Positions 53,041 through 64,000 of a DNA stretch of 64,000 nt are shown here, piece after piece (position 1 is the stretch's first letter; every line of letters begins with the position of its first letter). This DNA comes from Scatophagus argus. Taxonomy: Eukaryota; Chordata; Actinopteri; Scatophagidae. The notes under the pieces were generated by a model, which had not been told where the DNA came from, searched no databases, and was given only the letters and a program-made list of their open reading frames with translations. The position numbers and the translations under genes were made by a program. Location of the stretch: assembly GCF_020382885.2 (NCBI RefSeq), contig NC_058499.1, positions 3,778,001 through 3,842,000 of the forward strand. Direction: 5' to 3'.

Positions 53041-55800
53041 AGATATTTTGACTTTCTGAGCTGGAACAAACATTAATGATGGCTATGATCAGTGCCAGAG
53101 CCCCAGTCAGTGATGACAGCGAGCGTCACAATACCAGGACCCTGGAACGCTAAATGGGACGTAGCCATAATGCTAATGTTATCAGTTGTGTGTTCTGCTT
53201 TCGCACGTGTTTCTGATCATGTACGGGGGCGTCTACTGTGCTGGAAACTAATAAAGCACACTTACTCAAGTGCTGTATGAGGTACTTGTACTTGAGTATT
53301 TGCTTTGTGCTCCACTACAGTATTTGACTACTTTTCAGGTTCAAATTAAATTCAAAATATAAACAAATCGACAGATAATCATAATTTATCAGTCAATTAT
53401 TGATTATTGCATGAAAAAAAATAAGACTTATTGATCTCTGGGGGGAACACTCTGCTATTAGCTAATTATTAACTAATTGTAATTCAAAAATATAAAATAA
53501 ATTATTCTGTAAGGGACCATTTTACATGATGAGTACTTCTATTTTTGGTACTTCAACTGTATTTTGATGCCAGTACTTTTCTACTTTTGCTTCAGCAAAA
53601 ATCTGAATGCAGGACTTTTACTTTTAACTACTTTACCCAAAGTAAAATATCAGAGCACATCTTCCACTTCTGCCTACACTTGTGTTCTGCAAATATTGAA
53701 TTTTGTCACATTTACCCACCTGAGATTCTTCTATGGCTTATAGCATTTGAACTGTTGTGTGTGTGTGTGCGTGCACATCACATGAAACACATACATCACC
53801 TCTTTAATGAGCTCAGTCATTACGTTGACATATAGCACAGCAGACTTACATGTCCAGTGATATCGATAACACCATTCATGTGTGTTACCGTCATTTAAGC
53901 TGCTATACTTGGTGGGTTCTTGTTCTGCCCAAAAGAGCTGAGCCATTAAGATGACATATAGCATAACATTTGTTCACATCCACCAACACCACAGCAGCCG
54001 CAGCAGAAGAAGACACAGCAGCAGCAGCAGTTATTGTGTCGCCATTAATAAGTTACACTAGACTGAGTGCGCTGATATCAGCTGCCTGGCCTCAAAGGTT
54101 ACCGTATCGACTGTGCGAATCAAAAGTTCCTGCAGGAGCTGAGGGAAAACTTTGGGGGAGTCATGGCTGGCCTCCCAGGGGTGAAGTGTGATGCAGACGA
54201 CCCAAATGCAGCACCAAAGCTGATAATATGATGTCAAATACGTAAGCATACAGACAGCACAGATACACTCACCCACGCGCAGGAACACAATATATAGACT
54301 TGTGTGTGCGCTCACACGTACAACACACATGCTGTCAGGTGAAAACAGGTAAAAAGGCACCAAGAATGAAGGTTTTATTTTCAGCTTAACTATGACACAA
54401 CCACACGACGCACAGTTTCCATAACATTCAAGTTTTCACTGTGGGACTGTTGTGTTTGACCCCAGTAATTTTGGCCAGATAAGTGAGTGTATTCAGCTTT
54501 TTGATGGTTTGACGAAGTCTTTCATATTTGAGCAGCAGAGGGGAAGCAGGAAAGCAGATTTACTGACACTCTGCGGCTCCAGCAGTTGGTTAAGTGATCC
54601 ATTCGCAGTCTGCCATGACTCACTGGCTGTCCAAGTCACAACCTACACTTCAAAAAACAGAGCTTAAAGTTTTGGTTGAAAGGCCAAAAAGCTGCAGCCA
54701 ATAAGAGAGCTAATGGGAAGGTTATCATACTTTTTTAATAACATGTTAGTTGTCTGCTGGTATGATTCAATCCGCCCAACTAATACAAAGTGAAATAAAT
54801 CAGTCGGGATATTAGATGTGCAAGTAGAAAAGCGATAGAAAGATTCGTGGATGTGGCATGAGACCCAGCAGCTGTCTGTTCAGCAGTGATTTAGCGTCTG
54901 ACATATGTGAGCCTTGTGGCTCAATAGCACTAAAAGGCTCATCCTGTCTAATGGGGTTCCTTATGACGCAGACAAGGAGAGGCAACCCCTCCCTTTCATT
55001 TACTCTGACATATAACTCAGAACATACACACTGAAATGCACACACACCGACTGCAGACCCATTCATTTTGTCCACAGTGCAGAGGCAGCACACTGACAGC
55101 GCAAAGCACACACACACACACACGCGTCAAACACACACATGCTCGTTTGTGTGCACACATGCACTGTTGTGCACACTAATGAAAAGGAAGGGAATTGAGA
55201 CGATGGTGCACAACGAACAGTTGTGTAATTGCTTTTGAGAAACAGCTCTTGTCGGAGGCTGTCATCGATTGGTCTTTGCCGAGGACGACTTGTTTACTCA
55301 GTGTGTGGGTGGAGGCCCAGTGATCATTACTGGACTGACTGCGGTATCACTTTATTAACTCAATATGATTTGATGTTTCACTGTAGTGCAGAGGGATGTT
55401 GTCATACTTAGCTGAGGTTGTATTCCAGAGATGCTGCTGTGAGAGGAGAATTGTGTTTCAGATTAATCGCACTGATTAAAAAAAATCCCAAAAAGTCACA
55501 GAAAGTAAAAAATGCACAAATCTCTCTAGATTTAAACTAGTTTATGAGAGACTCTGAGCAGAGTTCACCCATATAACTCCTTACATGGTATGCAAAGTGT
55601 TTGTGGTGAATCACATCATATCGGCCCAAATCAAATCAATAACAGGCTGATTACATAAGCTCATTGTGTGTTAGACGGTCTGCACTGAGCTGAAGCACAG
55701 TGGGTGTAGTGCTGGAGTTGGTGCTATCCAAACAGCGTTATGAATGAAGAGCTCCAGAGTGCGTCACTGTAGTATGCATCCCTCCCCAGCAGATGGCCCC

Positions 55801-56248
55801 GCCTGCAAGTGCTTGGGGTGGTGGTGGTGGTGGTGGTGCTGATGGTGGTGTTGGGGGGGCTGGTCCTTATTGATTTGGCATTTGAGATATAGCATGCAAT
55901 GTAACATTTTTGGAAGGTTCTTAAAATATTTATTGCTGGTGATGCATCTCCACGGCCACCAGTTTGCTTTGCCTCTTATTTAATTAATGACATCAATGCA
56001 AATTGGGGATAGCAAATGGTCCAAATGACTGGTGGATTTTGTGAATGGAGCACTTAGTGACTGAGGAATGACGTCAGCGCAGAGCCATATCTCCTATTAC
56101 TCAGCCAGGACTGAAAGGAGGCGTCCCATTGGCTTGCCATAGCATCAGAGCGACGGGATTGGCTGCAGGCGGATAATTAAACACCTACACAGTCAATGCA
56201 CAAATCCAAGTGGTGGGATATATAGGCTGGTGCGTTGGCGCTGCATGC
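55801..56248 (+). promoter_or_regulatory. calca promoter and upstream enhancer
   Basis: A TATA box TATATAGG lies at 56219-56226. Inverted CCAAT boxes (ATTGG) lie at about 56129-56133 and 56154-56158. A full palindromic CRE TGACGTCA lies at 56069-56076, about 150 nt before the TATA. An octamer ATGCAAAT (POU site) is at 55996-56003 beside TTAATTAATGACATCAATG. Mammalian CALCA promoters are also cAMP-responsive and carry CRE and octamer-like elements, so the arrangement fits a neuroendocrine promoter. A (GGT)n tract lies at about 55817-55848. The transcription start is inferred at about 56248. Confidence 0.75.
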
Positions 56249-56360
56249 AACAGAATCGAATCAAGAGTTGTCCTGCAAGTTGAGAGAAAGTCAACTTGTT
56301 TTGCATAGAGATTCGTAGAGATATATTTATTTTTTTTTTGCTGGGTGATTATCACTGAAG
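56249..56360 (+). other. calca: calca non-coding exon 1
   Basis: Sequence begins about 25 nt after the TATA box and ends at a strong donor (CACTGAAG/GTAAGTGC) at 56361. CALCA genes begin with a non-coding exon, which matches. The 5' end is inferred from TATA spacing. Confidence 0.65.
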
Positions 56361-56711
56361 GTAAGTGCTGAATTTAAATGTTGGGTGATGTGTTGGAATG
56401 GATGTGTTTGACCATAAATGTAAGTTGTTCGCATGCATGTGTGGACCTGACGTGATATGGATGCAGTCACAGTGTTAGACTGCGGCGACATGACACTGTG
56501 GGTAATGGGATTGGAGTGTGGCCGCTGGGGTCACCAGCATCACCACCACCCGATTTGCGAGGGTCCACTCTGCTCTTTGAAGGCCAAAGACCGAGATAGA
56601 GACAGGTGGGCTGGGAGAAAACTGAAGGCAGAAAGGGACAAAAAAATGAGAAGAAACCGAAGTGAAGAGCAGCAAGTGAAAGAGGGAAAAGAAAGAAGGG
56701 GAAGCAGGTCT

Positions 56712-56714
<3 letters not shown>

Positions 56715-56807
<93 letters not shown>

Positions 56808-56943
56808 GCTGGCAGCTCATTACACTAATGCACTGGTCCCTTAGGGAGTTGGCAAGCTTGGTGTCCCCCCCCCAACCTTGCTTTTTCACCCCTCCTCTTC
56901 CAGCACTGGCAAGAGCTTTGCACAGTCTAGAACCCCCACCTAC

Positions 56944-57004
<61 letters not shown>
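56715..57004 (+). repeat. Facing (TG)25(AG)20 and (CT)18(CA)11 microsatellites, calca intron 1
   Basis: The left compound tract is TG at 56715-56764 then GA at 56765-56805. The right tract is CT at 56947-56982 then CA at 56983-57004. The right tract is the reverse complement of the left, separated by about 140 nt, so the pair can form a long hairpin. Long open frames reading Cys/Val, Arg/Glu or Ser/Leu repeats here are artefacts. Confidence 0.9.
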
Positions 57005-57472
57005 AATGCTCCCACCTGCAGCCACTCCGGGACCTGCAGCGTACAAAGCGAGAGAACTACCTGTTCTGTGCTCTTGGCTGGATGCTTTGGAGGAACAGTG
57101 TGTTTTGCAGAAGAAGAAGAGAGGGTGGGAGGGGGCACGGTTATGTGGCTCAGTTTTCAAGGGCTGTTGTGTGGAAGTAAAAGCGTAAAAGCGAGGATGT
57201 TCAGCAGGGGACCAGAGTTAATAGTGGCAAGCTGAGATGTGGGTGACAGGAAGCCTTTCTCTCTTTTTTTTTTCGTGTTACAACTTCTTCCCAGCAGCTC
57301 AAGAGGATCAGACATGAGAAAGTGTACTTTTTTGATGGGTGTTGGTTTTTGTTATGTAGATGCACTTTTGAGTGATTTGAGAACTTGTTTTAGTGGTGTG
57401 TGTGTGAGTGAACGACTGCAGTCGTGTGCACACGGAGCTGACGGTGTTGTCTTTCTCGCTGTGTAGGGGACC

Positions 57473-59719
57473 ATGGTTATGTTGAAGATCTCCTCTTTCC
57501 TCGTTGCCTACGCCCTGGTCATTTGCCAGATGTACTGCTCACAAGCCGCACCTGCCAGGTAAGACACTCAGCATACACACTTTAACATGTTAACCTCTCA
57601 GCTGTCACGTGATGCATTTTCCTGCAACTTGAACCTAAAGTAGAACACATGTAAACTGACGATTGTTGGAGACACAAGCAAGTAGTTGGAAGGAGTGGAG
57701 GATCAATGCACAAGCAACACCTGAAAATGTTTTTCACTGCGGGAATCACGTAGAATTTGGAGTTTTATAATCAAAATTCTTTAAGTGCAGCTTGAATATG
57801 AATGAGGAGTGTTTGTGTGCGCGAGGCTGTCGGACCGAAGTGCCAATTCATTCAGAAATACAGCAGACAGTAATAACGTGCATGCACACAAACTTTAGGT
57901 ATATTTGTTCTGGTTCATATTAGTAATTGTTAATGTTTGCTTAATATTAATAATTTATGATGCTAGGTTGGCACAATACAAGCAGGTCTCAATACGGACT
58001 CAGCTGAGAGTCTTTAACTTAGCAAATTTTATAAAATAAAAAGAATGTAGAGCCCATAAATTTAGTCTCATATTCAGTATGGTGCATCATGTTATACCTT
58101 GAATGAAATTGGCCTCAGTTGTTCTGGTGTGAAAAAAGGGAATAATGGAAACAAAAAATGAATCAAAAAAAAAGAGAAAAAAAGTGTACATCACTTGACG
58201 AGATCTTCATATGAAGCCACATTCAGGCCACTCCCCAGACCGTTCGCATGAAGCTATCGATTTTGTAATAAATCTAGAGCCGGCTGCACATCGGCCCCTC
58301 TCTCAGATGGGGCACTTTCTGCAGATTGTTTCCCCGCGTTGGCTGGGGGCCCTCCAACTCGGACGTCATCCCTCTCAGAGCTGGTGACGTCCCATCCGAC
58401 CCCCCTGACCCCTCCTATCCATCCAGCCACTTCCACCTCCACCTCCACCACCCTAACACCACCCCTCCTTTTAGCTGCAGGTGATAATTCTACAGAAGGA
58501 TTTAATGCTCCCCCAATACCTCTGACCCCTAAACCTCCCCTCTCACCCCATCACCACAGACCGGGTTTAGAGTCCATGTCAGACCGAGTCACGCTCACGG
58601 ACTATGAGGCACGAAGGTTACTCAACGCCATCGTCAAGGAGTTTGTGCAGATGACAGCGGAGGAGCTGGAGCAGCAGGCAACTGAGGGAAACAGGTACAC
58701 AGATGACAGAAAGTTGACTTTCTTATATTAACCCTTTTTTTAAACTTAAACAGCTAATAAAAAGTGGAAAGTTGAGCGTTGAAACTGAAATTCCTAAATT
58801 AGAAGGTAAAATGGGCTACCATGCTGTCTATTTTCTCTGGGACAAATCACATGCTGATTTAATGTTAACACCACTGAAGATGCAGTTTCTTTTAGCCCCC
58901 TTCACTTGGGTTCAGTCAGGCATAGAGGTATGTACTTCCAAGCTGACCAAAACAGAGAAAAACAGATCATTTCCAAGAATAGATGTTAAGACACAAAAAA
59001 ATCCCTATTCTCTGTCATGACCCTGCTCCCGCATGGATGAGTTTGATTTTGACTTTGTTTGAATGGACTACTATTTCCAGCCTGCCTGCCGGGCATGTGA
59101 ACAGTGGATGCCTAACGGAACGAATAAGTGTGCATGATGTCAATTAAGTGGAGTTGCATGGCAGTGGGAAGCGACTGGTTTCTGTTTGTTCTGTGGGTGT
59201 AAAAGATGTGACAAGGGGGGGATTGACTGGACTGGGGGTAGATAGGAGGTTTGGCGCATGAGGGGAGAGATGACAGATTCTTTGAACGGTGAGGAGAAGG
59301 GAAAAAGCATGATGATGTGGGGTGGCAGGAAGTGTTTTTTTTTTTTTTTTTTTGGGTGGGGACTTTTTTATACCTGTGATGGCATGAGAAAGAAATGCAT
59401 GTGAGGGAAATGATGTATGATTGGCAGGAAAAAGAAAGACAGAGATGAAAACAGTGTTGCCTGCATGTTTTCTTCCCAAACCTATGAGCCTGTTCTCTGC
59501 ATGTGTCTTGTGTGTCCCCTCCCCAACAGCATGGACAGGCCCATAACCAAGCGCTGCTCCAACCTCAGCACCTGTGTGCTGGGCAAACTGTCTCAGGAGC
59601 TGCACAAGTTGCAGACGTTCCCTCGCACGAACGTGGGAGCAGGAACGCCCGGCAAGAAGCGCAGTGCGCCTGAGAGCAACAGCTATGCAAGCTACGGCGA
59701 GACGTTTGACAGCATCTAA
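57473..59719 (+). CDS. calca: Procalcitonin (calcitonin-specific splice form)
   Basis: Coding exons 57473-57558, 58560-58694 and 59530-59719 join in phase to 136 aa. The signal peptide is about residues 1-25 (hydrophobic [12 protein letters not shown], cleavage near SQAAPAR). The N-propeptide follows and ends in the dibasic KR at 81-82. Mature calcitonin is residues 83-114 (32 aa, starting [20 protein letters not shown]). It has a Cys1-Cys7 ring and C-terminal proline, followed by GKKR, which supplies the amide donor and cleavage site. An 18-aa C-terminal peptide ([18 protein letters not shown]) ends the precursor. The sequence is close to salmon calcitonin, with F at position 22, V at 27 and A at 29. 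The hormone is secreted by the ultimobranchial gland in fish and lowers calcium release through the calcitonin receptor. The exon's own poly(A) signal is AATAAA at 60179-60184. UGCAUG motifs flank this exon. Confidence 0.97.
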
Positions 59720-60670
59720 CCCCTCCTCATCCTCTCTCAGCCCTTCTTTTACCTTTACTGCATCTCTTCCTCCTCCAGTTCTTTCCTTTCCCTCCTTTCC
59801 TCCTCCCCTGTCCTTTTCCTCTCGTCCTCCCAGTTCTTTTCCTTATTGTTTTTGGATTGGCAAGTGCATTGCATGTTGATTTTACCTGCTTGATTGACAT
59901 GAGAAGAATATGACCTTTAACTGCAACCAACTTTTCAGTTTTTCTCTCCTTACCTCCTTTTATTTTTTTTTTGGCAGAGAATGATTTGTCCCTATCGTTT
60001 CAGACAGTCAGACTCAGTTTTCATAGATGTAATTCAGGAGCCGGTTCAGACATACATCTCTGTGTACTGTGCGTGGAGTCATTTGATGCAAAGCCCCTGA
60101 AATTTAAGGGTTAAGACAGATCACTTAATCGAACCATTAATAAATGATCCACTCATGCGACACCATGTTTCTTGTTCAATAAACGTATTTTTCTACCAGG
60201 AAGCCTTAGTTCATTTTCATTCTTAGGGACACTTTAAAACAGTCAGTGGGAAGTGGGACATAAAACGGACATAAATAGGATTTTAAAACGCTTAATAGCA
60301 CCCTTCAAATTATCTCTGAAGCTCTCATCGAGTTCAAAGGTAAGAAAAATGACAAACTTTGAAAACTCTACAATATTTTTTAACCTTTACTTTCCACCTT
60401 CATGTTTTTCTGTGCTTTGAAAATTATTTTGACAAAAAAAAAAGAATATGTGCAGAGGTACTGTGTGTGTGGGGATCTGTGTTAACCCCTCGTTTGCTCT
60501 CCTGAAGCAGCGTTACAGCACAGAAGCGAGCCTGCAACACGGCAACCTGCGTGACTCACCGCCTGGCGGACTTCCTCAGCCGGTCGGGAGGAATGGGCAA
60601 CAGCAACTTTGTCCCCACCAACGTCGGCGCCAAGGCCTTTGGAAGGCGGAGGAGAAATGTCCAGATGTGA
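57473..60670 (+). CDS. calca: CGRP precursor (neuronal splice form)
   Basis: Exons 57473-57558 and 58560-58694 are shared with procalcitonin, then exon 5 from 60511 to the TGA at 60668-60670, in phase, giving 126 aa. The propeptide ends in AQKR (77-80). Mature CGRP is residues 81-117 (37 aa), starting [20 protein letters not shown] and ending [10 protein letters not shown]. It has the Cys2-Cys7 ring and is followed by GRRRR, the amidation and cleavage site, and a short tail NVQM. Exon 5 continues untranslated to a donor at 60695 and joins non-coding exon 6 from 61000. CGRP is a vasodilator and sensory neuropeptide acting at CALCRL/RAMP1. One gene thus keeps both outputs, as in mammalian CALCA. 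Confidence 0.96.
59131..59875 (+). promoter_or_regulatory. UGCAUG (Fox/Rbfox) motif cluster around the calcitonin exon
   Basis: TGCATG occurs at 59131-59136, 59396-59401, 59462-59467 and 59498-59503 in the intron before exon 4 (which starts at 59530), and at 59870-59875 inside the exon 4 3'UTR. In mammals, Fox-1/Fox-2 proteins bind UGCAUG elements upstream of and within the calcitonin exon and repress its inclusion in neurons. The position matches that role. Confidence 0.7.
59720..60190 (+). other. calca: Calcitonin exon 4 3'UTR and poly(A) signal
   Basis: Pyrimidine-rich sequence follows the stop (many CCTCC/TTCC words at 59720-59840). AATAAA at 60179-60184 would end the calcitonin message; in the CGRP form this whole exon is skipped. 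Confidence 0.75.
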
Positions 60671-60999
60671 GCCCTCCAAAACCTTCAGGAAACGGTAAAT
60701 AAAGTTTCTTTTCTGTGATTGCTACCATTATTGTCATTGCTACCATTATTATTATGAAAAATATCATCAGAAAGTTAGTTGTTACGAAAGATTTTAGGGC
60801 AAAAAAAATAAAAAAGCAAAAAGCAAAATACCTAACTTGACTTTTGATTAAATTGTTTTGTTATAAATGGTTTTAAATCATGTTGGACTCACTATGTGAT
60901 GATTTGTAAATGGAATAATGTCAGTGTCTCTCTTCAGTGTCATCCTTCGAAAGCCAAGCTTTAAAGCTTTTCTTTCTTTCTGTCTTTATTTTTTTTCAG

Positions 61000-61340
61000 A
61001 GGATGAAACCCGACAAGAAAATATCAGAAAAAACCTGAGAACAAAAATCAACAAAAACAAAACGGAACAGAAAATAAACACAGAACTGGCCCTTTATCCA
61101 CTCCCTCACATTCTTACAGAATAAAAAAAAGACACGACTGGACTTCTCGTCCCCATTTCCATCCTGTTAGTGAAACCTTTAGCTTTTGGCAAATAAGAGG
61201 AAAAAAAAAAAGAAAAAAGCACTTTAGTTTATGTACATGAACAAATGAACTCCTGAAGAAAGAAAAAAAAAACATCCTGATGGTTCCTCTTTTTTATACA
61301 TGAGTATCATTGGAAAATAAAATGAAATCAGCAGTGGTTA
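61000..61340 (+). other. calca: calca non-coding exon 6 (CGRP message end)
   Basis: Begins after a long polypyrimidine acceptor (TTTATTTTTTTTCAG at 60985-60999). It has no continuation of the CGRP frame and contains AATAAA at 61316-61321; a further AATAAA is at 61597-61602. The layout matches the six-exon mammalian gene. Confidence 0.65.
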
Positions 61341-61609
61341 TCACCTAATTTTTCTTTTCTTTTCACCTCGTTAGAGCACATTTATTCCATGCAACCCACC
61401 TCCCCTCCACATTTGAGACCCATACTCCTACATTTTCCACAATTCCCTTTCTTCCCAAGGGTACCCTGTTTCCCTGTGCGCCAGAGGGACGCCATTAAAG
61501 ATCAGCCTACCCAAGGCCCCCCCACAACGGCTGTTGTCTTGTGCCTTGATGTAGAACAATTTACATGAACACGATTGTACAGCTCTGTTTCGAGACAATA
61601 AAGAAGACC

Positions 61610-64000
61610 CAAGCGAGGATGAAGAGAGCGAAGACAGATTAATATTGTAAACAATATTGTGAAAACAAATTTCAGCAAGATTAAAATGTATTTTAGATAC
61701 ACTCGGGTTTGGGGTACTTGTGTTGTTCTTCAAAAGGTTTTTAAGCATTTAGGTGTAGAAAGAGGCTGATCGATTGAGAGGCTGATTATATTATGAAAAG
61801 CTTATATTTGTACATCAATGGCTGGAATATTGATTTACAGTGTCCGTAAATTATAAAATCGTATGGCATTAGTGAACCTTGTGAGGAGAGTGTTTTGTAG
61901 TTCATTGATTCTAAATTTGACAATATCTCCCACTGACAGGTACACACCCACGTCCAGAACATTTTTAGCTCACTTGTATGATTTGGGAAAATACTGAAAA
62001 GCAAATCCACATTCTTACGGTCTACTGTTGCTCATTTTGGGTCCGACAGTCTGCAGGTGTAAACTCATCAGTTTCATTGGGAGTTTTTTCTGAGTCACAC
62101 CACAGTGGCATGGATATGTTGAGATACATGATGATTCAAGAAATAAAAACTGCATGGGTAATTGCTTAATAAAAGGCAGCCAAACCTGCAGTCAGACTTG
62201 TTCTTCTTTAGCTCCACTGGAGGTAAATACACACCACTCAGTTCAATCAGAAACAGCATGTAGTTCTGTTTGCATTCATTAGGTACTGGAAGCTTTATTT
62301 TCCATGCACAAGTGTCAACACATTTCTGAGTCCGACGGTACACGACATGGATTCTGTTTTGCTTCACATACAGTTTACATTCTTCAAGCTGTCTTTACAT
62401 GTTGTTCTCAGAACAGCTCACACACTGGTTCATTTTGAAATCATCAGATGCGCACTCACATGCAAGGCGATTGAACATTTTGGGGTTCTCTTGTTTTTAC
62501 ACCAGCACTCCAATAGGTGGCAACATAATTATCTTGACAAAAGTTTCAGTGGAGCTCTGCAGACTCTCACAGGTCTGACTCGAGTCACAAAAACATAAAG
62601 AAATAAAGTCTCCACTGTGATGAATGTGAACTCTTTGTCCACCATCTCAGCAGTTGCTCTGAGTCTGAGGCTCATTTACATTTGGATTATTTGCACAAAT
62701 GATGACAGAAAATGAAAGAGAAATGACAAGGACACGAGTGATAACCTGATTACATAAAGCCTCCACACTTGATGATGTTTGAACAAAGTCAGCACGGAGG
62801 TATCAAGCTGTTCTACACATGACACAGGACCAAACTGCTGTGTTGTCGGCTCAAATTCTGAACCAGCTGTGGAAAACCAGGCATGGAAAATGATTCTTCT
62901 TTCATTTTAGTGTAGAACACTCACCTGCTCCAAACAGGAGAGAGCTAATTGTACTGGGCAGCTCTTCCAGCATATTACTTTCTGAGTGAAATTATGTGTA
63001 CCACTTCAAGGACCATTGAGTAAAGGTTAGGATTATTACTGTAAAATAGCACAGGATTCTTGATCTATACTGGAAATAAAACAGTCAGTTCACATAAGAT
63101 CATGTTAATTGCACAAAGTGGAGTGGATAAATATCATACAAATACATAAGTACAGTTTTATGTTATTTTTAGTCACTAATAACATTCCCTGTGTGTACTG
63201 CCAGTGGTTTGTGAAGTATTCGGAGGTGTAGTGTTTCCAGAAAAATCACAGACGGCGAGCTGAAAAAGTACTTGAAGGGAGGATAAATAAAAGCCTTTCA
63301 GTTTTAGATGACAAACATGGGATGTAAGTTAGGAAATTGAGGGGATAATGAGCCCATTCAATAAGGGTGAAATTGAAAAACAGGATACAGTTGATCCTAT
63401 TTGGTTGCACGGATGAATGCCAAGTGTGCATCGGAGCAAAAACAGGATATTTGTCACAGTGTGCATCACACCCAAGAACACAAGAGCTGCCAGAACCAAG
63501 AAAAAAAAAACAAAAAACATGGATTTTTGTCAAATATTTCATTTAGTTTATAAATACAAAGAAATATGTCAAGCAACAGTTAACACCAGATATACCTTCT
63601 CCCTGCTATTGGTACTTGAAACAATAAATAACTGGCTATTAAGCCAACAGTTCAATGGGATGACTTATTAATTCCCAGATGAGAGGATATGTATGAAAAT
63701 GTGTGAACCTTATCTATCGGAGTATAAACAGAAGAGGGGATTTGTGCTCTATTCCCCCCGAAGCCCTAAAACCCTCATCTGTCAGGTCCTTTCACAGTCT
63801 TTCCACTCAGACTCGCTCTGTCTTACTATCTGCTCGTCTACCCAGAATCCACATGGAAACATTTCCTGCATGACTGTGGAGAAAAAACAATAAAACCCCT
63901 ACTCTCTATATTCTGATAATTGAGGGGGACGAGAAGTTGAGGACCGAGTTGTGGGTCGGTTTGGTTTTAAGCCTCTTTCTCGGCAGTAATCTAACGATCC
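61610..64000. other. Intergenic DNA downstream of calca
   Basis: No gene recognised on either strand. The longest frames (about 90-98 codons on the minus strand at 62095-62367 and 63246-63542) show no known domain. Insc and sox6 lie beyond CALCA/CALCB in human, but no exon resembling them could be identified here. Confidence 0.5.

Larger units (their letters stand above)
44399..55800. other. Long intergenic stretch between psma1 side and calca
   Basis: No recognisable gene was found in over 11 kb. It holds a (GAG/GAA)n tract (44701-44743), a GAGTC-word repeat (46522-46800), a (GGGA)n tract (47448-47474), a SINE-tail fragment (48158-48230), a hAT-like fragment (52873-53040) and (CA)n at 55107-55123. 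Two non-repetitive stretches, about 49080-49300 and 51130-51660, look like conserved regulatory DNA by texture only. A CRE plus E-box pair is at 47630-47645. Confidence 0.5.

Noticed and set aside
56457-57235. Long frames rich in Cys/Val, Arg/Glu or Ser/Leu repeats, up to 223 codons
   Set aside because: They are translations of (TG)n, (AG)n, (CT)n and (CA)n microsatellites, which lack stop codons in several frames.
58252-58559. In-frame open extension upstream of calca exon 3 (Thr/Pro-rich)
   Set aside because: The frame is open only because of CCACC-type low complexity. The acceptor at 58559 is well formed, and the upstream CAG sites checked do not match the phase of exon 2.

Overview
The window is vertebrate nuclear DNA, almost certainly from a ray-finned (probably percomorph-type teleost) fish. 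Genes are split into short exons with GT-AG introns, introns are compact, (TG)n, (AG)n and trinucleotide microsatellites are frequent, and Tc1, hAT-like and tRNA-SINE debris lies between genes. The calcitonin encoded here is of the fish type, very close to salmon and eel calcitonin. No CRISPR, operon, insertion sequence or prokaryotic signal is present.

Layout, left to right. 1-2 kb: two possible 3' exons of an unidentified + strand gene. 2-7.4 kb: intergenic. 7.5-14.1 kb: rergl (+, five coding exons, 205 aa), an atypical Ras-like GTPase. 14.1-24.1 kb: 3'UTR and intergenic DNA with a hAT-like end, a deleted Tc1 element and a block resembling a conserved enhancer. 24.6-29.0 kb: lmo1 (+, four exons, 155 aa). 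34.2-37.8 kb: ric3 (+, six exons, 376 aa). 39.0-42.1 kb: psma1 (-, ten coding exons, 263 aa), convergent with ric3. 43.3-44.4 kb: a previously unassigned set of three phase-compatible exons that could encode 73 aa. 44.4-56.2 kb: a long intergenic stretch. 56.2-61.3 kb: calca (+), the calcitonin/CGRP gene, with both mutually exclusive 3' ends intact. 61.3-64 kb: nothing coding recognised.

I rebuilt each main gene exon by exon, checking splice sites and phase. All five give uninterrupted reading frames close to family length. The genes do not form one pathway. Their order matters as synteny: ric3-lmo1 and psma1-calca are neighbours on human 11p15, whereas RERGL lies on the related 12p12 block, so the window mixes markers from two vertebrate paralogous regions.

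Points most worth checking are the cluster of UGCAUG (Fox/Rbfox) motifs around the calcitonin-specific exon, an in-frame alternative first exon for psma1, the 73-aa spliced reading frame beside psma1, a large microsatellite inverted repeat in calca intron 1, and two enhancer-like blocks around lmo1. No dramatic new multi-gene system is evident.
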